Shown: positions 17,123-25,680 of the stretch, one piece after another
Layout: each line of letters starts with the position of its first letter
How positions within the stretch are numbered: position 1 is the stretch's first letter
NCBI RefSeq assembly: GCF_024362205.1
Contig: NZ_CP101462.1
Span: 1,082,501-1,146,500, forward strand
DNA from: Exiguobacterium aurantiacum
Lineage (GTDB): Bacteria > Bacillota > Bacilli > Exiguobacteriales > Exiguobacteriaceae
Reading direction: 5' to 3'
Length of the DNA stretch: 64,000 nucleotides
The notes under the pieces: generated by a model
Database searches by the model: none
What the model saw: the letters and a program-made list of their open reading frames with translations, nothing else
Told to the model about the DNA's origin: nothing
Program-made: the position numbers and the translations under genes

Positions 17123-18370
17123 ATGGAATTATTGAAGGATTTAGAATTTCGAGGTCTCGTCAACCAAATGACGGACGAATCAGGATTGAAAGAACAATTG
17201 AACAAACCGACGACGCTTTACACCGGGTTCGACCCGACGGCGGACTCGCTCCACATCGGGCACTTGCTCCCGATTTTAACGCTCAAACGTTTCCAAGAGG
17301 CCGGGCACCACGTGATCGCCCTCGTCGGTGGGGCGACCGGCATGATCGGTGACCCGTCAGGTCGTTCGGACGAGCGATCGCTCAACACGCTCGACACGGT
17401 CAAACAGTTCTCTGATCGAATCAAAGATCAATTGAGTCGCTTCTTGCCGCTTGAAGGGGAGAACCCGATCTCAATCCGCAACAACTACGAGTGGACGGAA
17501 GAGTTGTCAATCATCGACTTCTTGCGTGATATCGGCAAACACTTCCCAATCAGTTACATGCTTGCCAAAGACTCGGTCGACTCGCGTTTGGAGAACGGGA
17601 TTTCGTACACGGAATTCTCGTACATGCTCTTGCAATCGTTCGACTTCTTGAAGTTGTACGAGAACGAAAACTGCCGTCTTCAAGTCGGCGGTAGCGACCA
17701 GTGGGGGAACATCACGGCCGGTCTCGAACTGATTCGCCGTTTCGGTCATTCGGAGAAGGCGTTCGGTTTAACGGTGCCGCTCGTGACGAAGTCGGACGGT
17801 CAAAAGTTCGGAAAGACGGCCGGTGGCGCGGTCTGGCTCGACGCCGATAAGACGACGCCTTACGAGTTCTACCAGTTCTGGATCAACGTCGACGACGCCG
17901 ACGTCATCAAGTTCATCAAATACTTCACGTTCTTGTCGCACGACGACATTTTGGCGCTTGAAAGCGAAGTGGCATCTGCCCCTGAAAAACGTGTCGCCCA
18001 ACGTCGACTCGCCGAAGAGATGACGAAACTCGTGCACGGAGAAGCGGGTCTCGATCAAGCGCTCCGCATCACGGCGGCATTCTTCAGCGGTGATTTGAAG
18101 ACACTCAAGCCAGAAGATATGGACGCTGCTTTCAAAGGCATGCCTCAATTCGAACTCGATGGCGAACGCAACATCGTCGACCTTCTCGTAGAAGCGAAGA
18201 TTGCGCCATCGAAACGTCAAGCTCGTGAAGACGTTCAAAACGGGGCGATCTACTTGAACGGAGAGCGCGAACAAGCACTCGACAAGACGGTGACACGCGC
18301 CGATACACTCGGTGAGTTCACGGTCATCCGCCGCGGTAAGAAAAAATACTTCGTGATCCGTCACGTTTAA
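17123..18370 (+). CDS. tyrS: tyrosyl-tRNA synthetase
   Basis: TyrS charges tRNA-Tyr. 415 residues with the class I signature HIGH at 44-47 (ADSLHIGHL), the KFGKT loop at 228-232, and a C-terminal S4 RNA-binding domain (about 350-415, APSKRQAREDVQNGAIYLNG). ATG 17123 with AAGGAG at 17109-17114 is preferred over the in-frame ATG at 17099, which lies in the terminator U-tract. Controlled by the upstream tyrosine T-box. Followed by a strong terminator and then a small alarmone synthetase gene. Confidence 0.97.
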   Translation: MELLKDLEFRGLVNQMTDESGLKEQLNKPTTLYTGFDPTADSLHIGHLLPILTLKRFQEAGHHVIALVGGATGMIGDPSGRSDERSLNTLDTVKQFSDRIKDQLSRFLPLEGENPISIRNNYEWTEELSIIDFLRDIGKHFPISYMLAKDSVDSRLENGISYTEFSYMLLQSFDFLKLYENENCRLQVGGSDQWGNITAGLELIRRFGHSEKAFGLTVPLVTKSDGQKFGKTAGGAVWLDADKTTPYEFYQFWINVDDADVIKFIKYFTFLSHDDILALESEVASAPEKRVAQRRLAEEMTKLVHGEAGLDQALRITAAFFSGDLKTLKPEDMDAAFKGMPQFELDGERNIVDLLVEAKIAPSKRQAREDVQNGAIYLNGEREQALDKTVTRADTLGEFTVIRRGKKKYFVIRHV

Positions 18371-18376
18371 CCCATC

Positions 18377-18417
18377 CGTCCATGTCCGCAAATATTGCGA
18401 ACATGGACGTTTTTTTG
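18377..18417 (+). terminator. tyrS terminator
   Basis: Stem CGTCCATGT / ACATGGACG enclosing an inner CGCAA/TTGCG stem, then T7. Confidence 0.88.
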
Positions 18418-18477
18418 TGTCTCAAACCGGTTTCGGTCTGCTACGATGGCAAGTATAGACGACAAGGAGGCAAGCCT

Positions 18478-19104
18478 ATGGATATCGAAGAATTTTTTGG
18501 CGAACAGTTCCACCAATGGCGGGAGCGATTCCGTTACTATGAGATGGCAATCACCGAACTCGAGAGCGACCTCGGCATCATCGACCTCGATTGGCAGACT
18601 CGGCTCGGCTATTCGCCGATTGAACATGTGAAGACGCGGATGAAGACGCTGCCGTCCATCATTCGAAAAATGAATCAAAAAGGGCTCCCGCTTGAAGTGG
18701 AAGCGCTCTGGGACAATATTTACGACGTCGCTGGGGTCCGGATCGTCACGAGTTTTCGTGATGACATCTATGCCATCCTCGATCATTTGAAGAAGCGGGA
18801 CGATTTACAGATCGACGAGATCAAGGATTATATCAAACATCCGAAACCGAGCGGCTATCGAAGTCTCCATCTCATCGTTCGGACGAAAGTGTATTTGGCG
18901 GAACGCGTCATCTGGGTGCCGGCCGAGATTCAAATTCGCACGCTCGCCATGGACTTTTGGGCGGCGACGGAGCATAAGCTTCATTATAAATATCAGCACG
19001 TCGTCCCGGAGGCGTCGAAACTCGAGTTGATCGAGGCGGCCAGGATGGCGGATGCGCTTGATACCCAGATGGGCCGGATTCGCGAACAAATTTTAAAAAA
19101 ATAA
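18478..19104 (+). CDS. relP: small alarmone synthetase (RelP/YwaC type)
   Basis: A 208-residue single-domain (p)ppGpp synthetase that transfers pyrophosphate from ATP to GDP or GTP; it has no hydrolase, TGS or ACT domain. Synthetase motifs: PIEHVKTRMK, DVAGVRIVTSF, KPSGYRSLHLIV and AEIQIRTLAMDFWAATEHK. The wording around PKPSGYRSLHLI and IKDYI fits YwaC/RelP better than YjbM/RelQ. ATG 18478 follows AAGGAGG (18464-18470); upstream in-frame ATGs lie in the tyrS terminator. In B. subtilis ywaC is also close to a tyrosyl-tRNA synthetase gene (tyrZ), so this linkage seems old. It converges on rpsD. Confidence 0.9.
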   Translation: MDIEEFFGEQFHQWRERFRYYEMAITELESDLGIIDLDWQTRLGYSPIEHVKTRMKTLPSIIRKMNQKGLPLEVEALWDNIYDVAGVRIVTSFRDDIYAILDHLKKRDDLQIDEIKDYIKHPKPSGYRSLHLIVRTKVYLAERVIWVPAEIQIRTLAMDFWAATEHKLHYKYQHVVPEASKLELIEAARMADALDTQMGRIREQILKK

Positions 19105-19140
19105 AAAAATCCCCTTTCCTGCCGAGGCAGGAAAGGGGAT
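19102..19140. terminator. bidirectional terminator relP / rpsD
   Basis: Stem ATCCCCTTTCCTGCC with a near-complete complement and loop GAG. A7 on the left supplies the U-tract for rpsD on the minus strand. Confidence 0.85.
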
Positions 19141-19147
19141 AAAAGCA

Positions 19148-19747
19148 TTAACGTGAGTAGTACTCAACGATGAGTTGCTCTTTGATTTGGTCGTTCAATT
19201 CAGCGCGCTCAGGAAGACGTACGAATGTACCTTCGAGCTTTTCAGCGTCGAATGTGACGTAGTCTTTTGTAGCTGGTGCTACTTCGAGAGCTTCAGCGAT
19301 CGCTTTGAAGTTTTTAGACTTCTCGCGAACTGAGATGACTTGACCTGGTTTTACACGGTAAGACGCGATGTCTACACGTGAACCGTCAACTTGGATGTGA
19401 CCGTGGTTGACGAGTTGGCGCGCTCCACGACGTGTGCGAGCGAGACCCATACGGTAAACGAGGTTGTCAAGGCGTGACTCGAGCAAGAACATGAAGTTCT
19501 CACCGTGGATACCTTGCATTTTCCCTGCATCGTTGAAGATGCGACGGAATTGCTTCTCGTTGATTCCGTACATGTGACGGAGTGCTTGCTTCGCTTGAAG
19601 CTGAAGACCGTATTCAGAGATTTTACGACGACCATTTCCGTGTTGACCTGGTGCGTAAGGACGTTTTGCTAATTCTTTACCCGTTTCGCTAAGCGAGATG
19701 CCTAAGCGACGCGAGAGTTTCCAAGCTGGACCTGTGTAACGAGCCAT
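19148..19747 (-). CDS. rpsD: 30S ribosomal protein S4
   Basis: S4 is a primary binder of 16S rRNA and nucleates 30S assembly. 199 residues, full length: [19 protein letters not shown], the central S4 RNA-binding module ([20 protein letters not shown], then [16 protein letters not shown]), and the C-terminus [17 protein letters not shown] about 9 nt upstream supports the ATG at 19747. As in B. subtilis it stands apart from the main ribosomal clusters, next to tyrS, and has a long 5' leader consistent with S4 autorepression. Confidence 0.98.
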   Translation of the reverse strand: MARYTGPAWKLSRRLGISLSETGKELAKRPYAPGQHGNGRRKISEYGLQLQAKQALRHMYGINEKQFRRIFNDAGKMQGIHGENFMFLLESRLDNLVYRMGLARTRRGARQLVNHGHIQVDGSRVDIASYRVKPGQVISVREKSKNFKAIAEALEVAPATKDYVTFDAEKLEGTFVRLPERAELNDQIKEQLIVEYYSR

Positions 19748-19935
19748 GTTTGGACTCCTCCTTGTTGTTCATGTATTTTGCACAAAAGAACAACGGTGTC
19801 AAAGACGGGTGACGCCCCTTTCATAGGTTCAAGCACCTTCACTTGATAGCGAAGCTACGAGATGCTCCTCCGACTCAGTCGAGGCCCGAAAGGTGGATAC
19901 GTCTGTCAATGACTGCTATCGTCATTTCATGCACA
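19748..19935 (-). promoter_or_regulatory. putative S4 autoregulatory leader of rpsD
   Basis: About 190 nt of untranslated leader separate the promoter from rpsD, rich in short inverted segments. In Bacillus, S4 represses its own mRNA by binding such a leader. I infer the same here from position, length and neighbour; I did not derive the pseudoknot. Confidence 0.6.
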
Positions 19936-19941
19936 AAAATC

Positions 19942-19970
19942 AGTATACGATGAAACGATTCGCTTGTCAA
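19942..19970 (-). promoter_or_regulatory. strong sigma A promoter of rpsD
   Basis: On the minus strand TTGACA (19965-19970), 17-bp spacer, TATACT (19942-19947). The -35 directly abuts the stop codon of the upstream fRMsr gene. Confidence 0.88.
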
Positions 19971-20453
19971 TCAGATGAAGCGAAGTAATGTCTGACAAAA
20001 TTGCTCTAACCCTTGACGGTCGACATCCGAGAAGCGATCGAACTCCGGGCTATCGATATCGAGCACGCCGATCGTCTTGCCGTCACGGACGAGTGGGACG
20101 ACGATCTCCGAGTTTGAAGCCGCGTCACAAGCGATATGGCCCGGGAATTGATGGACGTCTGCGATGAGTTGCGTCTCTTGTGTCGAGGCAGCTGTGCCGC
20201 AGACTCCTTTACCGAACGCGATATGGACGCAAGCCGGGAGGCCTTGGAACGGTCCGAGGATGAGGGCGTCTTCACCTTCTGTTAAATAGAAGCCGACCCA
20301 ATTGATGCGGTCGAGGAATTGGTTGAGTAGCGCGCTCGCGTTTGAAAGGTTCGCGACGCGGTTCGTCTCACCTTCGAGAAGTGCAGCGAGTTGTTTGTTC
20401 AGTAGGTCATAACCGGCGGCCAAGTCGCCAGAGTAAGTAGTCGTTTGGAACAT
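19971..20453 (-). CDS. free methionine-(R)-sulfoxide reductase (GAF domain)
   Basis: A 160-residue GAF-domain enzyme of the YtsP/YebR (fRMsr) family that reduces free methionine-R-sulfoxide in the cytosol. The three family cysteines are present: C75 (GLPACVHI), C85 (GVCGTA) and C109 (GHIACDA). Length is typical. The ATG at 20453 has AGGAGG about 7 nt upstream; the longer open frame above it adds an unlikely N-terminus before that site. It lies upstream of rpsD on the same strand, whose promoter starts at its stop codon. Confidence 0.92.
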   Translation of the reverse strand: MFQTTTYSGDLAAGYDLLNKQLAALLEGETNRVANLSNASALLNQFLDRINWVGFYLTEGEDALILGPFQGLPACVHIAFGKGVCGTAASTQETQLIADVHQFPGHIACDAASNSEIVVPLVRDGKTIGVLDIDSPEFDRFSDVDRQGLEQFCQTLLRFI

Positions 20454-20690
20454 GTGATTCCCTCCTAATGAATGAAAGCAAGATTGATTAGCATTATGGT
20501 ACACGCATTTTTTTATTTTGTCTTCATAAAAGATTCAAGCGAAAAATAACATTCTCTCCCTAAACCGTTGGAAAACCTATGCAAATCATTGGTTCTATAA
20601 TATGATTAGTATTATCTATACTCATAAAATACTTCATTTATTCATTCAGATACATAAGTCCACGAAAGCGGCTTGGAGGTTGTGACAGAG

Positions 20691-22421
20691 ATGGATTACG
20701 GAATCTACGGAATTTTAATTGGAATCATTGTCATCGCATTAGGGGCCATGCTGGGAAGCATGCTCTTGCGAAGGAATTTTTACCAGAAAATTGATGATTT
20801 AGACATGCGCAAACAAAGCGTGCTCAGCGCCAGCGTACCGGCCGAACTGCAGAAGTTCAAACAGTGGCCGATGGAAGGCGAGACGAAAGAAAAGTTCGAA
20901 CGATGGCATCAGTCATGGGACGAGCTCGTCAGCGTACATACGGGGCAAATTGATGAGGCGCTCTATCACGCGGAAGAAGACTTGGACAAGTATCGCTTCC
21001 TTAAAGTCAAATCGGATTTGAATGCGACGGAACAGTTGATTGAAGAGCTCGAGTCGATGGTACACGCCATGCTCGATGAGATGGATGAGTTCAATCAACA
21101 CCATTCGTCGCTCCTCGATATCGTCAAAAAAGACGAGAAAGAGCTGTATCAATTCCGGAAGACGCTCGTCGCCCAAAACAGTGCGTTCGGTCCGACGTAT
21201 GAACTCGTCGAATCCGAGATTGCGGCAGCGGAAGCAAAACGGACCGAGATGATCACGTTGAAGCAAGAAGGCCAAGTGTCAGAGGCGTACGTCGCCGGCC
21301 AAGTATTGTCTGAGAAAGTGACGAAGATCCGAGAACTCGTCGGTATCATCCCTCAGTTCGTCCGCACGGTGCAGGTCGACTTGAAACAACAGCTCAACCA
21401 GTTGCGCTCGGGACATAAAGAGATGCAGATGGACGGCTACGCGCTCGAACCGCTCGGTTTAATGGAAGAAATCGAGCAGGCGGAAGATCGCCGGTCGGCT
21501 CTCATGGACCGCATCGAACAGCTCGACTTTGATCATTTCGAAATGGATATGCAGCAGCTCAGCTCGGACATCGATCAGTTGTTCGAAGCGTTCCGGACCG
21601 AAGTCGACGCGCGTCAATACGTGAAGAAAGAATTCGCGAGCGTGAAAGACCGTGACCGCCAGACGAGCGAAGTTATGGCGCGTCTCCATCAAGAGATGAC
21701 TCGACTCGTCAGCAACTATGAAATCAACGCAAGGGTCGGGGAAGAATTTGAACAGCTCGAACGAGAGCGGGCGACGCTTACCGCGAACGTGCTCGACATC
21801 GAACAGGCGCTTGTCGCCCAGATGATCCCGTTCAGCATGATCAAATCGAAAGTGCAAGAAGCGAAACGGTCGCTCGATCAGTTCAGCGCCATGCATGAAC
21901 GATTCATCGAGAACACGAACTCGCTCCGCAAAGAAGAGCTCGAGGTCCGTAACAAGCTCGAGTCTTGGAAGAAGGAACTGTCGGCTCATCGCCGACTGCT
22001 CACGAAGAGTGCGATGCCGGTCGTTCCGACAGATTTGACGAACGATATGCGCCAACTGCAAAAAGGCGTTCAATCGTTAGACGAACAGTTCGAGAAGGCG
22101 CCGTTCAATATGACGTACATTGTCGGCTTGAGCCATGACGTCGAAGAGACGATGGACAACTTCCGCGACCGGGTCAAAGCGCTGTTGCGCCAAGTCACGT
22201 ACGCCGAGCAACTCCTGCAATATGCGAATCGTTATCGCCGGCGCGACAATGAGGTCCATATCGCTTTGACGCTCGCCGAGAACAAGTTCTTGCGCGGTGA
22301 GTACGGCACGGCCGTCGAGATTGGCGAACGCGTCCTCGGACGCTTCGATGAAGGCGCGGCCCGCGAGATTCGTCAACGTGTCGAAAAAGGTTTGGAGCAG
22401 CAAGAGCTATTACGAAAATAA
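20691..22421 (+). CDS. ezrA: septation ring formation regulator EzrA
   Basis: EzrA is a membrane protein of the Firmicutes divisome. It restrains FtsZ ring assembly away from mid-cell and helps recruit PBP1. 576 residues: an N-terminal transmembrane helix (about 4-24) with almost no extracellular part, then spectrin-like coiled-coil repeats through to the end. A conserved patch near the C-terminus reads YANRYRRRDNEVH, the region called QNR in B. subtilis. The ATG at 20691 lies 11 nt after GGAGG; the GTG at 20682 is too close to it. Followed by a terminator. Confidence 0.94.
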   Translation: MDYGIYGILIGIIVIALGAMLGSMLLRRNFYQKIDDLDMRKQSVLSASVPAELQKFKQWPMEGETKEKFERWHQSWDELVSVHTGQIDEALYHAEEDLDKYRFLKVKSDLNATEQLIEELESMVHAMLDEMDEFNQHHSSLLDIVKKDEKELYQFRKTLVAQNSAFGPTYELVESEIAAAEAKRTEMITLKQEGQVSEAYVAGQVLSEKVTKIRELVGIIPQFVRTVQVDLKQQLNQLRSGHKEMQMDGYALEPLGLMEEIEQAEDRRSALMDRIEQLDFDHFEMDMQQLSSDIDQLFEAFRTEVDARQYVKKEFASVKDRDRQTSEVMARLHQEMTRLVSNYEINARVGEEFEQLERERATLTANVLDIEQALVAQMIPFSMIKSKVQEAKRSLDQFSAMHERFIENTNSLRKEELEVRNKLESWKKELSAHRRLLTKSAMPVVPTDLTNDMRQLQKGVQSLDEQFEKAPFNMTYIVGLSHDVEETMDNFRDRVKALLRQVTYAEQLLQYANRYRRRDNEVHIALTLAENKFLRGEYGTAVEIGERVLGRFDEGAAREIRQRVEKGLEQQELLRK

Positions 22422-22430
22422 TGATGCATG

Positions 22431-22474
22431 AAGATTGACGTAAACGGGAATTAACGTAGACGTCAATCTTTTTT
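22431..22474 (+). terminator. ezrA terminator
   Basis: AAGATTGACG / CGTCAATCTT stem with a 20-nt loop, then a T-run. Confidence 0.75.
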
Positions 22475-22495
22475 GAATCGAGGAGGAATTTTGTG

Positions 22496-24076
22496 ATGGG
22501 AACGCTATGGGTAAACGGAAAAATCTACACGATGAATAAAGAACATGAACAGACTCGCGCTATGTACGTCGAGCACGGTCGTATTCTGAAGATGGGGGAA
22601 GAAGGCCACCTTCGTCGTACATACGCCGGAAGGATCAAACAGATTGTGAACCTTGAAGGGAAGAGCGTTTATCCGGCGTTCACCGACTCGCATATCCATT
22701 TGATTGGATACGGGGAAGCGCTCGACCGCATCGATGCGACCGAGACGACGAATTTGCAAGCATTGCTCGAGTCGATGAAGCAAAAGGACGGTAGTGACAG
22801 AAGCGACGAATGGCTCGTCGCGGAAGGGTTCAATGACCGTCTGCTCGGCGAGATGCCGACGCGTGAGATGATCGACGCCGTCATCCCGGACCGGCCCGTC
22901 GTCTTGAAACGCGTCTGTCGCCACGTCGCCGTCATCAACTCGAAAGGATTGGAGCGGCTCGGCTTGATTCATCACACCGTCATCGAAGGCGGGAAGCTCG
23001 GACGCGATGCGGACGGGAAGTTGAACGGGGTGCTCTATGACGCGGCGCTCGACCTGCTCCACAAAGAACTCGGCGGGAATCGTGATAAGAATGTCGCCTC
23101 GCTCCACCGGGCCATCGACTCGCTCTTTGCCCACGGGATCGTCGGTGCGCATACGGAAGACTTGTTCTACCATGGTGACCCGCTCGAGACGATACAAGCG
23201 TATGAGGATGTGTTGGCAGATATTCCGTTCCATGCCCATCTGCTCGTCCATGAGCAAGTCGTCGATCAATTGATTCGTCACGACGCGCTCGCAAAACGCC
23301 CGCGTTTCGATTTCGGGGCGATGAAACTGTTCGTCGACGGGTCGTTCGGGGGACGGACGGCGCTCTTGTCGGAACCGTATACGGATGAGCCGGGGCAGCG
23401 CGGGATTGAGGTCCATCGTCCGGACCATCTCGAGGCGCTCGTCAAAAAGGCGCGGTCTTACGGCATGAACGTGGCAGCCCACGTGATCGGGGACGCCGCC
23501 GCCGAACAATTCATCACCTTGCTCGAGAAGTATCCGGCCAAACGGGGATCACGGGACCGCATCATCCACGCCTCACTGTTGAACGATGCGTTGTTGAAAC
23601 GGGTCCAGGCATTGCCGGTGTTAATCGATGCGCAGCCAATCTTCTTGTCGGACGATATGAACTTGCTGTTCGATCGGCTCGGCAACGACCGGGTCGATAA
23701 CGCCTATCGCTTCAAATCGATGGTCGATACGGGTGCGCTCGTCCTCGGGGGCAGTGACGCCCCGATTTCTTCGGTCGATGTGCGAAAAGGCCTGTACGGT
23801 GCCGTGACTCGGCAATCGTTCGAAGAGTCAGGCGCGCTCAACCCACCGGAACGCCTGTCGATGTACGAGGCACTCCGTAGCTTCACGTATGCGCCGCGCG
23901 TCGCCACAGGCACGCATGGTCGTGACGGTCTATTGATCCAAAGCTATAACGCCACGTTCACCGTGTGGGAAGAAGACTTCTTCGAACTTCGCGGACGCGA
24001 CATCCTCGACAACCGACTCGTCATGACGGTCGTCGAAGGTACGCCGGTGTACGAGGCCGACGTCGTCAACGCATAA
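22496..24076 (+). CDS. YtcJ-like amidohydrolase (amidohydrolase-3 family)
   Basis: A 526-residue metal-dependent hydrolase of the YtcJ/NfdA branch of the amidohydrolase superfamily. Metal-binding signatures: TDSHIHLIGYG (about 63-73), KLFVDGSFGGRTALL with the bridging position, AAHVIGDAA, IIHASLL, and GGSDAPISS with the catalytic Asp. Such enzymes hydrolyse amide or N-formyl bonds; the substrate is unknown. AGGAGG at 22481-22486 fits ATG 22496 or the GTG at 22493 immediately before it. It is a single gene between terminators. Confidence 0.87.
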   Translation: MGTLWVNGKIYTMNKEHEQTRAMYVEHGRILKMGEEGHLRRTYAGRIKQIVNLEGKSVYPAFTDSHIHLIGYGEALDRIDATETTNLQALLESMKQKDGSDRSDEWLVAEGFNDRLLGEMPTREMIDAVIPDRPVVLKRVCRHVAVINSKGLERLGLIHHTVIEGGKLGRDADGKLNGVLYDAALDLLHKELGGNRDKNVASLHRAIDSLFAHGIVGAHTEDLFYHGDPLETIQAYEDVLADIPFHAHLLVHEQVVDQLIRHDALAKRPRFDFGAMKLFVDGSFGGRTALLSEPYTDEPGQRGIEVHRPDHLEALVKKARSYGMNVAAHVIGDAAAEQFITLLEKYPAKRGSRDRIIHASLLNDALLKRVQALPVLIDAQPIFLSDDMNLLFDRLGNDRVDNAYRFKSMVDTGALVLGGSDAPISSVDVRKGLYGAVTRQSFEESGALNPPERLSMYEALRSFTYAPRVATGTHGRDGLLIQSYNATFTVWEEDFFELRGRDILDNRLVMTVVEGTPVYEADVVNA

Positions 24077-24077
24077 T

Positions 24078-24113
24078 AAAAGGCTAGCCATCCTTGAGGA
24101 CGGCTAGCCTTTT
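24078..24113. terminator. bidirectional terminator amidohydrolase / nadK
   Basis: Perfect 12-bp stem AAAAGGCTAGCC / GGCTAGCCTTTT with a 12-nt loop. Confidence 0.88.
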
Positions 24114-24118
24114 GTCGT

Positions 24119-24928
24119 TTAGAAGAACGAGCGTTGTACTTTGTGCCAGAACGAGTTGTTTTTCAACTTGACCGTTTTGACGACTTGGTCAGAGAGCTCG
24201 ATATCGATTCGGTCCGTATACTTCAAGCTAAGCGCCTCGTTATCCATCCCGATGATCGGGTAGTCGTTCCCGTCCTCGACGATGCGAAGTGACAGTTTGC
24301 GTGAGTCATGGACGATGAACGACGATCCGAGTGTCCGGTAACGGTTGTTGTTCACTGAAGCGATCTCGCTCACTTGCATGCATGGTATGAGCGGGTCGAC
24401 GATCGCGCCGTCAAGCGACTTATTGTAAGCCGTCGAGCCGGTCGGTGTCGACACGACCATGCCGTCGCCGCGGAACGTCTCGAAGTGAAGGTCGTCGATA
24501 TATACCTCGATGGCGAGCGATTTGATGATACTCGATTTGATCGAGGCCTCGTTCAAGCAAAGCATCGGTGTCGATTCATTGATCGATGCCGACAAGAGCG
24601 GGTATTTCCGCACCTCGAGGCCGGCTTCGATGCGAGCACTGTTGTCCGAGAACAAGCGATCGACTTCATCGAGCTTATGTATATCGAAGTCGCAATAAAA
24701 CTCGTTCAAGCCGCGCCCGAACCCGACGTAGATGGCATCTTGACGGAAGCCCGTGTAACGGACCGCCTGCAAGAACGCGCCATCTCCCCCGATGGCGACG
24801 ATGATGTTAGCGTCTTCTGGACGATTGACGACGTTGAAGCCGTGCTTCTCACCGATTTCGATTAGTTTCTTTACCTCTTTAGTAAAGTCGTTGACGTTAC
24901 GATGGTACAAATAAACGTTGTTTCTCAT
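24119..24928 (-). CDS. nadK: NAD kinase
   Basis: Phosphorylates NAD to NADP. 269 residues, like the second NAD kinase of B. subtilis (YtdI). Motifs: GGDGAFLQAV at 47-56 (GGDGT is more usual), NEASIKSS, and the Gly-rich TPTGSTAYNKSLDGAIV. The ATG at 24928 is chosen because AAAGGGG lies 9 nt upstream; the next upstream ATG abuts that site. Neighbours match the B. subtilis ytd/ytx region (tpx, ytxK, ackA downstream). It is divergent from tpx. Confidence 0.93.
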   Translation of the reverse strand: MRNNVYLYHRNVNDFTKEVKKLIEIGEKHGFNVVNRPEDANIIVAIGGDGAFLQAVRYTGFRQDAIYVGFGRGLNEFYCDFDIHKLDEVDRLFSDNSARIEAGLEVRKYPLLSASINESTPMLCLNEASIKSSIIKSLAIEVYIDDLHFETFRGDGMVVSTPTGSTAYNKSLDGAIVDPLIPCMQVSEIASVNNNRYRTLGSSFIVHDSRKLSLRIVEDGNDYPIIGMDNEALSLKYTDRIDIELSDQVVKTVKLKNNSFWHKVQRSFF

Positions 24929-25027
24929 CCAAGTCATCCCCTTTGTCAATTGAGTCTCTTTCATTATACAGCGTTTTAGACGCTCGATATAGGGAAAATC
25001 ACAATCAGGCCGTCTGAAGCAGGAAGC

Positions 25028-25057
25028 TTGTCATTGAGACGGCACCATCGATATGAT
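25028..25057 (+). promoter_or_regulatory. promoter of tpx
   Basis: TTGTCA (25028-25033), 18-bp spacer, TATGAT (25052-25057). Confidence 0.55.
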
Positions 25058-25092
25058 GAAGAAGTACAAATCAAGCTAAAGGGGATGAAACG

Positions 25093-25581
25093 ATGCCAAC
25101 ATTTAAAGGCAATACCGTTACACTACAAGGGAATCCGGTCAAAGTCGGAGATGCCGCACCGGACTTTACTGCGCTCACGACGGCACTTGAAGAGGTGACG
25201 CTCGCGTCATACCCAGGTAAAAAGTTGATTAGTGTCGTCCCATCGATCGATACAGGCGTCTGTGATGCACAAACGCGTGCGTTCAACGAGAAAGCGGCAG
25301 CGCTTGGTGGGACAGTCTTGACCGTGTCGAACGACTTGCCGTTCGCACAACGTCGCTGGTGCGCGGCGTCGGGCCTCGATAACGTCATCATGTTATCGGA
25401 CCACCGCGACCAATCGTTCGCGAAGTCGTACGGCGTATTGATGGAAGAACTCCGTCTACTCGCGCGCTCGGTGTTCGTCATCGACTCGGAAGGCACGGTC
25501 CAGTACGTTCAGTATATGGATGAGATGACAGAAGAGGTCGATTTCGATGCGGCTCTCGAAGCGTTTGACCAAGCAAACTGA
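25093..25581 (+). CDS. tpx: thiol peroxidase
   Basis: A 162-residue atypical 2-Cys peroxiredoxin that reduces peroxides using thioredoxin. The peroxidatic C57 ([11 protein letters not shown]) and resolving C90 (RRWCAASG) have the standard Tpx spacing. The start is set by AAAGGGGATG about 6 nt before ATG 25093. It precedes ytxK-ackA, as in B. subtilis. Confidence 0.96.
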   Translation: MPTFKGNTVTLQGNPVKVGDAAPDFTALTTALEEVTLASYPGKKLISVVPSIDTGVCDAQTRAFNEKAAALGGTVLTVSNDLPFAQRRWCAASGLDNVIMLSDHRDQSFAKSYGVLMEELRLLARSVFVIDSEGTVQYVQYMDEMTEEVDFDAALEAFDQAN

Positions 25582-25631
25582 TTCGCTTGGCGAAATAACC
25601 ACGAATCGCTTACACTAATAGAAGTGAACCG

Positions 25632-25659
25632 ACCGGCTCTCCATCAGAGGGCCGGTTTT
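25632..25659 (+). terminator. tpx terminator
   Basis: ACCGGCTCT / AGAGGGCCGGT imperfect stem followed by T4. Confidence 0.6.
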
Positions 25660-25680
25660 GTATGGAAAGGATGATCGAAG

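Noticed and set aside
22505-23509. 334-residue minus-strand ORF
   Set aside because: Lies wholly inside the amidohydrolase gene, whose metal motifs show the coding frame.
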